A stretch of DNA of 6,854 nucleotides from Flavobacteriaceae bacterium (GTDB lineage: Bacteria; Bacteroidota; Bacteroidia; Flavobacteriales; Flavobacteriaceae): positions 1-6,854 of the forward strand of contig JAESTG010000064.1 in assembly GCA_016763715.1 (NCBI GenBank), in the 5' to 3' direction. Below the pieces are notes generated by a model, which saw only the letters and a program-made list of their open reading frames with translations, was not told the origin of the DNA and did not search any database. Shown here piece after piece: positions 1 through 5,692 of the stretch (positions are counted from its first letter, which is position 1; the number at the start of each line of letters is the position of its first letter). The translations under genes were made by a program, and so were the position numbers.

Positions 1-165
1 AAGTTCAAACCTACCATAAAACACCTGTTTCATTGTATCATTGTCAGTTCGGTGATAACAAGCAATGGGAAGGTTGTTTCTACATTGTGTGCAAATAACT
101 AATTCCGATTTCATTAAAGACGATTCGCAGCCTCCACAAACCTTTGGAAATAGGAGGTTTAACAT
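1..165 (-). CDS. comF: ComF family protein, N-terminal part only (runs off the left edge)
   Basis: The minus strand reads open from an ATG at 165 to the window edge, giving 55 residues that begin MLNLLFPKVCGGC. Four cysteines form two CxxC pairs (C10/C13 and C25/C28), followed by a short hydrophobic and polar stretch and KQVFYGRFEL. This matches the N-terminal zinc-ribbon-like module and the following 'VFYGR' segment of ComF/amidophosphoribosyltransferase-like proteins. The phosphoribosyltransferase domain that should follow lies outside the window. ComF proteins are cytoplasmic and linked to DNA uptake during natural transformation in some bacteria; in Bacteroidota the role is mostly inferred. 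No Shine-Dalgarno is visible before the ATG, which is usual in this phylum. The gene is divergent from the coiled-coil gene at 257. The family call is fairly firm; the function here is inferred. Confidence 0.82.
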   Translation of the reverse strand, partial: MLNLLFPKVCGGCESSLMKSELVICTQCRNNLPIACYHRTDNDTMKQVFYGRFEL

Positions 166-216
166 ATTTTAAATTTTTTTACCATTTTGTAAACATTCGA
201 GTTTTTAGGAGTTTCA

Positions 217-224
217 TACATTTG
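217..224 (+). promoter_or_regulatory. Candidate -7 promoter element for the coiled-coil gene
   Basis: TACATTTG matches the Bacteroidota -7 consensus TAnnTTTG exactly and lies 32 bp before the ATG at 257, so the leader would be about 25 nt. The -33 side is weak: only a TTCG at 196-199 lies near the expected spacing, and a better TTTTG at 185-189 is too far away. The element lies 5 bp from the opposing comF-direction element. Confidence 0.35.
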
Positions 225-229
225 ACCCA

Positions 230-237
230 CAAACCTA
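230..237 (-). promoter_or_regulatory. Candidate -7 promoter element for comF
   Basis: The minus strand reads TAGGTTTG, an exact match to the Bacteroidota -7 consensus TAnnTTTG. Transcription would begin roughly at 220-225 and give a leader of about 55-60 nt before the comF ATG at 165. No convincing -33 TTTG/TTG box is visible at the expected distance, so the call rests on the -7 element and its position. Confidence 0.35.
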
Positions 238-256
238 AATTTTAAACTAGAATATT

Positions 257-1138
257 ATGACTACTGAAAGTAATAATACCAAATTTAAAGTCCTTGTTGG
301 TTTACTATCTGCAATGTTAATTGCGCTAGCCGTCTATACGGTATCCCTCTATAACGATAGTAAAAATACAGTAACAGGACTAGAACAACAAAAGACGGAG
401 ATTGAATCCGAACTACAAGATCTTATTACCAATTACGATGAGGTAATTCAGGAAAATGAATTACAAGATAAAGGTTTATTAGCTGCGCGTGAGCGTATTG
501 ATATACTTTTAGATTCAGTAAAAGGTGCTGAAGCAAATATCTCTTTAATTAGACGATACAAAAGTGAAATCGGAAAATTAAAGAGTGAACGAAAACTACT
601 ATTTAGAAGAGCAGATAGTTTGGTTCGAGCTAATCAAATGTTAGCAATTCAAATGGACAGTACCAATACCATTTTAAACGAGACTATCCGTGTGGTAGAC
701 TCGGTAGGAGAGGCAAACATCGCCATGGCCGAAACCTTAAGAAAGGGATCGGTAGTGAAAGCCATTAACTTAAAAGGAGAAGCTGTCATTGTTCGTAATA
801 GTGGTAAAGTGGTTGATACCAAGCGAGCTAGTCGTGCAGATAAAGTGCGTAGTTGCTTCACATTAGCTCCAAATATCATTGCGGAAAAAGGAGACCGTTT
901 GTTGTTTATACAGGTGATCAATCCAAATAATAATCTTTTAGGTGAAAAAGCCGTAATTCAATTTGAAGAAGGAACCTTAAACTATAGCGCAAGCACTAAA
1001 GTGTTCTACGAACAAGAAGAATTGGATGTATGTATTTTGGTAGATGCTGCCGAAGAGGATTTAATTGAAGGTAGGTACATTATCAATGTATTTGATGGTG
1101 CACAGCAAGTTGCGACAACCAGCATGATCCTAAAATAG
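257..1138 (+). CDS. Membrane-anchored coiled-coil protein of unknown function
   Basis: This 293-residue protein has a short polar N-terminus, one hydrophobic segment at about residues 11-32, then a long charged helical region (about 34-160) with heptad-like spacing of Leu/Ile, as in a coiled coil. A C-terminal part of about 130 residues (163-293) looks beta-rich and ends TTSMILK. With no Ala-x-Ala type cleavage site after the hydrophobic segment, it is best read as a single-pass inner-membrane protein with the coiled coil and C-terminal domain in the periplasm. No catalytic motif or Walker motif is visible. From memory, similar flavobacterial proteins sit beside glyS and comF and are sometimes labelled as chromosome-partition ParA proteins; nothing here supports that ATPase label. 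A hairpin terminator follows it. The reading frame is certain; the function is unknown. Confidence 0.85.
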   Translation: MTTESNNTKFKVLVGLLSAMLIALAVYTVSLYNDSKNTVTGLEQQKTEIESELQDLITNYDEVIQENELQDKGLLAARERIDILLDSVKGAEANISLIRRYKSEIGKLKSERKLLFRRADSLVRANQMLAIQMDSTNTILNETIRVVDSVGEANIAMAETLRKGSVVKAINLKGEAVIVRNSGKVVDTKRASRADKVRSCFTLAPNIIAEKGDRLLFIQVINPNNNLLGEKAVIQFEEGTLNYSASTKVFYEQEELDVCILVDAAEEDLIEGRYIINVFDGAQQVATTSMILK

Positions 1139-1172
1139 TTCTACTGAGTTAAAATTAGTAAGAAAAAATTGT

Positions 1173-1203
1173 AAACCGCTGCGATGTTATCGTGGCGGTT
1201 TTT
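1173..1203 (+). terminator. Rho-independent terminator after the coiled-coil gene
   Basis: The arms 1173-1185 and 1189-1201 pair over 13 bp, including two G-T wobbles, around a 3-nt GTT loop. The GC-rich core is CCGC/GCGG. The 3' side runs into TTTTTCTATTTTT. It lies 34 bp after the stop codon at 1138 and only 15 bp before the preferred glyS ATG at 1217. Confidence 0.8.
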
Positions 1204-1204
1204 C

Positions 1205-1212
1205 TATTTTTG
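1205..1212 (+). promoter_or_regulatory. Candidate -7 promoter element for glyS, implying a very short or absent leader
   Basis: TATTTTTG matches TAnnTTTG and ends 4 bp before the ATG at 1217. With the usual short distance from this element to the transcription start, the mRNA would start at or within a few bases of the start codon. The element overlaps the T-rich tail of the terminator just upstream. A -33 TTTG is not evident at 17-23 bp spacing, where the hairpin stem lies, so low-complexity T-richness could explain the match. Confidence 0.4.
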
Positions 1213-1216
1213 CGCT

Positions 1217-2752
1217 ATGGCAAAAAATGAAGATCATTTCAAGAAAGTAATATCACATGCCAAGGAGTATGGATACATCTTTGGTTCGAGCGAAATATAT
1301 GACGGTTTAAGCGCTGTTTATGATTATGCACAAAATGGAGTAGAACTTAAAAAGAATATACGTGAGTATTGGTGGCGTAGTATGGTGTATATGAACCAGA
1401 ACATTGTGGGGATTGATGCTGCTATTTTGATGCACCCAACCACATGGAAAGCCTCAGGACACGTGGATGCTTTTAATGACCCTTTAATTGATAATAAGGA
1501 TTCAAAGAAAAGGTATCGTGCAGATGTTTTGGTAGAAGATTATGCCGAAAAGTTGAATATTAAGGCTCAGAAGGAGATTGTTAAGGCTCAGAAACGTTTT
1601 GGAGAGTCTTTCGATGAAGCACAGTTTATAACAACTAATCCTAGAGTAGTCAAATACTTAGGCGATAAAAAAGAGATTTTAGAGCGTTTAGCACGATCAT
1701 TAGATAATGAGGATCTGGCCGACGTAAAAGCCCTTATTGAAGAACTAGGAATAGCCGACCCAGAAACTGGTTCAAAAAACTGGACCGAGGTGCGTCAATT
1801 CAACTTGATGTTTGGTACTAAGTTAGGAGCTTCGGCTGAAAGTGCAATGGATTTATATTTGAGACCCGAAACGGCGCAAGGTATTTTTGTTAACTTTCTT
1901 AATGTACAAAAGACGGGTCGTATGAAGATTCCCTTTGGAATTGCACAGACTGGTAAAGCTTTCCGAAATGAAATTGTAGCTCGCCAATTTATATTTAGAA
2001 TGAGAGAGTTCGAGCAAATGGAAATGCAATTCTTTGTGCGTCCAGGAGATGAAATGAAATGGTATGAATATTGGAAAGAAACACGCTTAAAATGGCACTT
2101 ATCACTTGGCTTGGGTAGTGAAAATTATCGTTTCCATGATCATGAAAAATTGGCGCATTATGCCAACGCTGCGACAGATATCGAGTTCAATTTCCCATTT
2201 GGATTTAAAGAATTGGAGGGTATTCATTCAAGAACTGATTTTGACCTTAAAGCACATGAAGAACTCAGTGGAAAGAAATTAAGGTTTTTTGATCCTGAAT
2301 TGAATGAAAGTTATACGCCATACGTTGTTGAGACTTCTATAGGTCTAGATCGAATGTTTTTGGCGGTATTCAGTAATTCATTGCAAGATGAGACTTTGGA
2401 AGATGGAAGTACCCGAGTGGTATTGAAATTGCCTTCTATTTTAGCGCCAACCAAAGCGGCTATTTTGCCGTTGGTTAAGAAAGATGGCTTGCCCGAAATC
2501 GCTAAGGATATTTTAGCTAAACTACAGTGGGATTATAATGTAGCTTATGATGAGAAAGATGCTGTGGGTAAACGGTATAGAAGACAAGATGCTGCGGGAA
2601 CGCCTTACTGTATTACAGTAGATCATCAAACATTGGAGGACCAAACGGTTACTATAAGAGACAGAGACACCATGAAACAGGAACGAATTTCTATAAATGA
2701 GATTGCTGATAAGTTAAGAGAATGCACCTCTTATGAGAAATGGCTCTCTTAG
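1217..2752 (+). CDS. glyS: Glycine--tRNA ligase (class II, single-chain eukaryotic/archaeal type)
   Basis: This cytoplasmic enzyme charges tRNA-Gly with glycine using ATP. The 511-residue product has the normal length for the homodimeric form in Bacteroidota, unlike the alpha-beta form of E. coli. Residues 25-53 hold the conserved SEIYDGLSAVYDY segment and the motif 1 helix. RPETAQGIF begins at 216, motif 2 begins with FRNE at 249-252 and runs to about 273, and motif 3 centres on GLDR at 376-379. The anticodon-binding domain starts near LPSILAPTKAAILPL (about 405) and fills the C-terminus. The same frame is open from an ATG at 1184, but that ATG is inside the upstream hairpin and would add 11 unrelated residues (MLSWRFFYFCA); MAKNEDHFKK from 1217 fits the family. 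No internal frameshift or missing motif is seen. The gene is probably transcribed alone, between two terminators. Confidence 0.97.
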   Translation: MAKNEDHFKKVISHAKEYGYIFGSSEIYDGLSAVYDYAQNGVELKKNIREYWWRSMVYMNQNIVGIDAAILMHPTTWKASGHVDAFNDPLIDNKDSKKRYRADVLVEDYAEKLNIKAQKEIVKAQKRFGESFDEAQFITTNPRVVKYLGDKKEILERLARSLDNEDLADVKALIEELGIADPETGSKNWTEVRQFNLMFGTKLGASAESAMDLYLRPETAQGIFVNFLNVQKTGRMKIPFGIAQTGKAFRNEIVARQFIFRMREFEQMEMQFFVRPGDEMKWYEYWKETRLKWHLSLGLGSENYRFHDHEKLAHYANAATDIEFNFPFGFKELEGIHSRTDFDLKAHEELSGKKLRFFDPELNESYTPYVVETSIGLDRMFLAVFSNSLQDETLEDGSTRVVLKLPSILAPTKAAILPLVKKDGLPEIAKDILAKLQWDYNVAYDEKDAVGKRYRRQDAAGTPYCITVDHQTLEDQTVTIRDRDTMKQERISINEIADKLRECTSYEKWLS

Positions 2753-2776
2753 AAGTATATGATATAATTAGATTAA
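2749..2776 (+). repeat. Left copy of an imperfect direct repeat flanking the fibre-protease pair
   Basis: The left copy reads TTAGAA, four variable bases, ATGATATAATT, then AGATTAA. It begins inside the glyS stop codon and runs into the large inverted repeat. The right copy at 5572-5602 has the same blocks with the same 4-base gap and a 3-base insertion (GTG) before AGATTAA, so 24 of 28 aligned bases match. The similarity is visible directly; its significance in AT-rich intergenic DNA is uncertain. Confidence 0.5.
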
Positions 2777-2819
2777 AAAAAGTCCAGCTGTTTTGCTGGA
2801 CTTTTTTTAATCTAATTAT
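2764..2819. terminator. 25-bp perfect inverted repeat, probable bidirectional terminator after glyS
   Basis: The arms 2764-2788 and 2795-2819 are exact reverse complements around a TGTTTT loop. The inner stem is GTCCAGC/GCTGGAC, flanked by seven A on one side and seven T on the other. That arrangement terminates transcription from either strand, though here it mainly serves glyS, which ends 11 bp before. A further TGAT (2760-2763) and ATCA (2821-2824) can pair if A2820 is bulged, which extends the hairpin. The outer AT arms are longer than a terminator needs. Because the DNA is palindromic, similar spurious reading frames cross it on both strands. Confidence 0.8.
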
Positions 2820-2865
2820 AATCAATACCTTACATAAATACAATAACTTTTTTAAATCGTATTTT

Positions 2866-3657
2866 ATGAAAAAATTAATTATTCTATTTGTTTTGAGCAT
2901 TATTTGTTTTCAGATGAATGCTCAATTAGGCACTTGGAGTTTAACAGGAAATAGTGTTGGCTCTTCTAATTATTTAGGAACTACAAACAATGAAGATTTG
3001 GTTTTTAAGAGGAATGGGGTTGTTTCAGGGAGAATAGGAGTAAATAATGTATCGTTTGGTATTTATTCTTTTTCTAGTAATACAACGGGGAATTACAATA
3101 TAGCAGTTGGTTTTAGTGCTGGAAGTAATAATAGTTCAGGAAGTAATAATATATACATAGGTAGAGGTGCGTTTCAATCCAATGCGACGGGTAGTGGCAA
3201 CGTGATTATAGGAAATAATGTAACGACACTCGGTAACGTTTCTAACCATATTTATATTGCAGACGGAGATGGAGCTGTAGCTATTGAAGTAAATGATGAA
3301 AGTAAGGTAATTATTGGAGGCGTTAGTACTCCTGGAGATTATAGACTATACGTGGTCGGTGGAATCCTAACAGAAAGAGTAAAGGTAGCATTGAGTGCCA
3401 CTAGCGATTGGGCAGACTATGTGTTTGAGGAAGATTATGTATTACGCCCGTTATCTGAGTTGGAAAAATTTATCAAAGAAAAGAAACACTTGCCAGGGGT
3501 GCCTTCGGCAGAGAATCTTGTAAAAGGAGGAATAGATTTAGGTGTAATGCAGGCCAAACAGATGGAGAAAATAGAAGAGTTGATACTCTATGTTATTCAA
3601 CTTAAAAAAGAAATAGATGAATTGAAATCTAAAAAAGGGCATCATGAAAAGGAATAG
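2866..3657 (+). CDS. Secreted beta-roll repeat protein with C-terminal coiled coil (tail-fibre/YadA-head-like)
   Basis: The 263-residue product starts with a signal peptide (about residues 1-19, likely cut before Q20); C14 is not in a good lipobox. Residues 62-128 form four repeats of about 17 residues, each opening with an alternating hydrophobic strand ending in Gly (VSFG, IAVG, IYIG, VIIG) followed by Asn/Ser/Gly-rich turns. This resembles YadA-type adhesin heads and phage tail-fibre shafts. The C-terminal part (about 166-263) holds GGILTERVKVAL, DWADYVFEEDYVLRPLSELE and KKHLPGVPSA, then a charged helix from about 229 that looks like an oligomerising coiled coil. From memory, this tail module recurs on many Bacteroidota fibre-like proteins. 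No T9SS sorting domain is present. The start at 2866 is chosen for its signal peptide; the frame is open from 2740, but that extension crosses the terminator. It is probably a structural or adhesive surface or periplasmic protein; its ligand is unknown. Confidence 0.82.
   Translation: MKKLIILFVLSIICFQMNAQLGTWSLTGNSVGSSNYLGTTNNEDLVFKRNGVVSGRIGVNNVSFGIYSFSSNTTGNYNIAVGFSAGSNNSSGSNNIYIGRGAFQSNATGSGNVIIGNNVTTLGNVSNHIYIADGDGAVAIEVNDESKVIIGGVSTPGDYRLYVVGGILTERVKVALSATSDWADYVFEEDYVLRPLSELEKFIKEKKHLPGVPSAENLVKGGIDLGVMQAKQMEKIEELILYVIQLKKEIDELKSKKGHHEKE
3049..3249 (+). repeat. Four tandem units of about 51 bp encoding 17-residue beta-roll repeats
   Basis: Within the fibre-like protein, residues 62-78, 79-95, 96-112 and 113-128 align as repeats of 17, 17, 17 and 16 residues. 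Each starts with a beta strand ending in a conserved Gly, and the first three also end in Asn. The repeats are conserved at protein level but have diverged in DNA, so this is an old structural repeat rather than a recent tandem duplication. Confidence 0.75.
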
Positions 3658-5551
3658 TTTTCTACTTTTATTTTTTCTTCTAATCCTTCAATTAGGATTT
3701 TCACAAAATCAAAAACGATATTGGTTAGAGATTCCCAATAATAGTTATGTGCCAGAAATTGACCCAATAGGTGTTGGTCTTATCCAGTTAAAAGTTGATG
3801 AGGGATTAGTTAATGGAGTTGCAATCAATCAAATTTTTGACTCCTTTACTATTTATAAGTTTTTGGATCTTTTTAGCACTTCATCAAATACATACCTTAT
3901 GAATCGATACGTAATTGATTTATCATCGACAGATGATTTAAGCGATTTAACAAGTGTGTTTTCTTCTTTATACCCTTCATTTTATTTTGAGGAAGAAGGC
4001 GAGCTTCTTTATGTTCCGAATGATTACGAAAATTCTAATCTTCTAGTTAATACAAAAATATCAAACTATGATGATTATGAGCAAAAGGAGTTGGATATGA
4101 TTAGAGCACAAGAAGCGTGGGATATAACTACTGGAAACTCTAATGTAATTCTTGGAATTGTGGATAACGGTTTTTATGATGGACATGAAGATTTGACAAC
4201 TGAAATACTAGGAGGACTTTCGGGGTATAATACATTAGGAGTTAAGCAGCATGGTAATAGAGTTGCGGGGTTTGCTTCTGCGGCAACAGATAATGGTTTG
4301 GGGATTTCTTCAATAGGCTTTAATACGAAGATGGTTGTAGCAAAGGCGCTCCGGTTATCACCTCTTTTGCAATTGGTTCAGACGTTCGATGAAGTAAAAG
4401 TGACTAATTGCAGTTGGCATCTATCAAGCTCCCCTTTTCCGCCGTATCAAGCGATTATAGATATGATTGATGCCCTAGGAGTAACGATGGTTTTCGCAGC
4501 TGGAAATGGGGAATCTGATGTTACTGAAGACCCAAATGACTACTATTATCCAGCTTCTTATAAAAATGTTATTTCTGTATCAACCGTTGGAAACAAAAAT
4601 GAAATTGGAAGTACTAATATAGACTTTGACAATTGGAAGGACATACATCAATGCTACAATCACTCAGTAAATAAGACGTGGTCACATCAACATAATGATT
4701 CTATCGATATTGTTGTTCCAGCATATTATGCTAGCCCAACAGTATGGAAGGATGGTGTGCCTGGGGATATATTTGTAGATGATTATAGAAGGTCTGGATG
4801 GGGAGGAACTTCATTTTCTGCACCTACTGTTACAGGGACTATTGGTCTTTTGTATTCTGTAAATTATTGTTTGGATTCTCGGGAAATTGAAACTGTGCTT
4901 AAGCTAACTGCCGTTGTTGTGGATACTATCCTCGAAAACTTACCTTATTACGGAAAGCTTGGAGCTGGAAGGTTGGATGCCTTTGAGGCAGTTAATATGG
5001 CAAACGAAATGAAAAAACCCTTTGGAACTGTTGAGGTAAAAAACAGAATACTTTATAGGCCTTGGTTTTATAAACTAGTAACAGCTCCTTATGAGATAAA
5101 AATGTTCAATAATATAGTGACCGATAGCTCAAAATTGAAGTTTCGCGCACGAGCTAATATAGAAATTCTAAGTGGGTTGTATTATCCAGAAGGGGGTTAT
5201 GTAGATTTGCAAATAGACCCAGCCTTAACTTCTTGTGAGGTTCCTCCATTAAACTTACCTGGGAAAAGCAATAATACAAGTCGCGAAGTAAATGAAGAAT
5301 TGCAAGCATATTATCTAATTGCACCTACTATGGTAGAAACGACGATTAATATTGAAGAAGTATCTCCCAAAAATATGATGTCTTCTATTAAAATATTTGA
5401 TTTTTTCAATCAATTGGTTTTTGAAAGGAGTCAAATAAGGCAGTCTGATGTTGAATTAAAGCTGGATGAACTCATTTCAGGACTATATATTTTGAAGATT
5501 TATGATCAAGATGGAGGAGAACTTTTTACTACCAAATTTGTAAAAAAATAA
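3644..5551 (+). CDS. Secreted subtilisin-family (S8) serine protease with T9SS type A sorting domain
   Basis: The 635-residue precursor has a signal peptide (about residues 1-20, MKRNSFLLLFFLLILQLGFS), an N-terminal pro-region to about 150, then the S8 peptidase domain. The triad is visible as Asp174 in GIVDNGF, His203 in QHGNRVAG and Ser390 in GGTSFSAP, with the oxyanion Asn288 in AAGNG. The domain ends near 452 (GAGRLDAFEAVNMA). A linker or beta domain (about 460-560) leads to a C-terminal T9SS sorting domain (about 567-635, with SIKIFDFFNQLVFE, ISGLYILKIYDQDG and a basic KFVKK end). It is predicted to cross the outer membrane through T9SS and act at the cell surface or outside. The start overlaps the end of the fibre-like gene by 14 bp, and AAAAAAGGG at 3631-3639 is a possible ribosome-binding site, so coupled translation is likely. 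The substrate is unknown. Confidence 0.93.
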   Translation: MKRNSFLLLFFLLILQLGFSQNQKRYWLEIPNNSYVPEIDPIGVGLIQLKVDEGLVNGVAINQIFDSFTIYKFLDLFSTSSNTYLMNRYVIDLSSTDDLSDLTSVFSSLYPSFYFEEEGELLYVPNDYENSNLLVNTKISNYDDYEQKELDMIRAQEAWDITTGNSNVILGIVDNGFYDGHEDLTTEILGGLSGYNTLGVKQHGNRVAGFASAATDNGLGISSIGFNTKMVVAKALRLSPLLQLVQTFDEVKVTNCSWHLSSSPFPPYQAIIDMIDALGVTMVFAAGNGESDVTEDPNDYYYPASYKNVISVSTVGNKNEIGSTNIDFDNWKDIHQCYNHSVNKTWSHQHNDSIDIVVPAYYASPTVWKDGVPGDIFVDDYRRSGWGGTSFSAPTVTGTIGLLYSVNYCLDSREIETVLKLTAVVVDTILENLPYYGKLGAGRLDAFEAVNMANEMKKPFGTVEVKNRILYRPWFYKLVTAPYEIKMFNNIVTDSSKLKFRARANIEILSGLYYPEGGYVDLQIDPALTSCEVPPLNLPGKSNNTSREVNEELQAYYLIAPTMVETTINIEEVSPKNMMSSIKIFDFFNQLVFERSQIRQSDVELKLDELISGLYILKIYDQDGGELFTTKFVKK

Positions 5552-5571
5552 GAATTGTGGACGTCGTTTTA

Positions 5572-5602
5572 TTAGAAAACCATGATATAATTGTGAGATT
5601 AA
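5572..5602 (+). repeat. Right copy of an imperfect direct repeat flanking the fibre-protease pair
   Basis: The right copy reads TTAGAA, four variable bases, ATGATATAATT, GTG, then AGATTAA. It lies 20 bp after the protease stop codon and directly before the terminator hairpin. Its block order and spacing match the left copy at 2749-2776 apart from the 3-base GTG insertion. Together the two copies enclose exactly the two-gene unit. This could be an insertion or duplication scar, or chance similarity between AT-rich gene ends. Confidence 0.5.
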
Positions 5603-5633
5603 GCCCTGCCGTTTGCGGGGCTTTTCTTTTTTT
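5601..5633 (+). terminator. Rho-independent terminator after the protease gene
   Basis: AAGCCCTGC (5601-5609) pairs with GCGGGGCTT (5615-5623) over 9 bp with one G-T wobble around a CGTTT loop. A T-rich tail, TTTTCTTTTTTT, runs through 5633. It lies about 50 bp after the protease stop codon and is the likely end of the two-gene transcript. Confidence 0.85.
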
Positions 5634-5692
5634 AACCCGCTAAGTTTCATTAATTTTAACTCTTATTAAAATAATAACCTAAAACTATTATT

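Noticed and set aside
649..921. Minus-strand reading frame of 90 residues inside the coiled-coil gene
   Set aside because: It is fully antisense to a well-supported gene and shows no protein-like motif.
1184..1216. Upstream ATG extending glyS by 11 residues
   Set aside because: The ATG lies inside the terminator stem, the added residues do not fit the family, and MAKNEDHFKK from 1217 matches the usual N-terminus.
2826..2833. TACCTTAC as a promoter -7 element for the fibre-protease unit
   Set aside because: It matches only 6 of 8 bases of TAnnTTTG and has no -33 box at suitable spacing; no promoter can be called for this unit.
2740..2865. Upstream ATG extending the fibre-like protein by 42 residues
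   Set aside because: The extension overlaps the glyS end and crosses the inverted repeat. The internal ATG at 2866 starts a clean signal peptide.
2691..2900. Minus-strand reading frame of 69 residues over the inverted repeat
   Set aside because: It exists because the DNA is palindromic there; it overlaps the glyS end and the signal peptide of the next gene and has no recognisable features.
2866..2925. Lipoprotein signal (Cys14) on the fibre-like protein
   Set aside because: The residues before Cys14 (S-I-I) do not make a good lipobox, and a normal signal peptidase I site before Q20 fits better.
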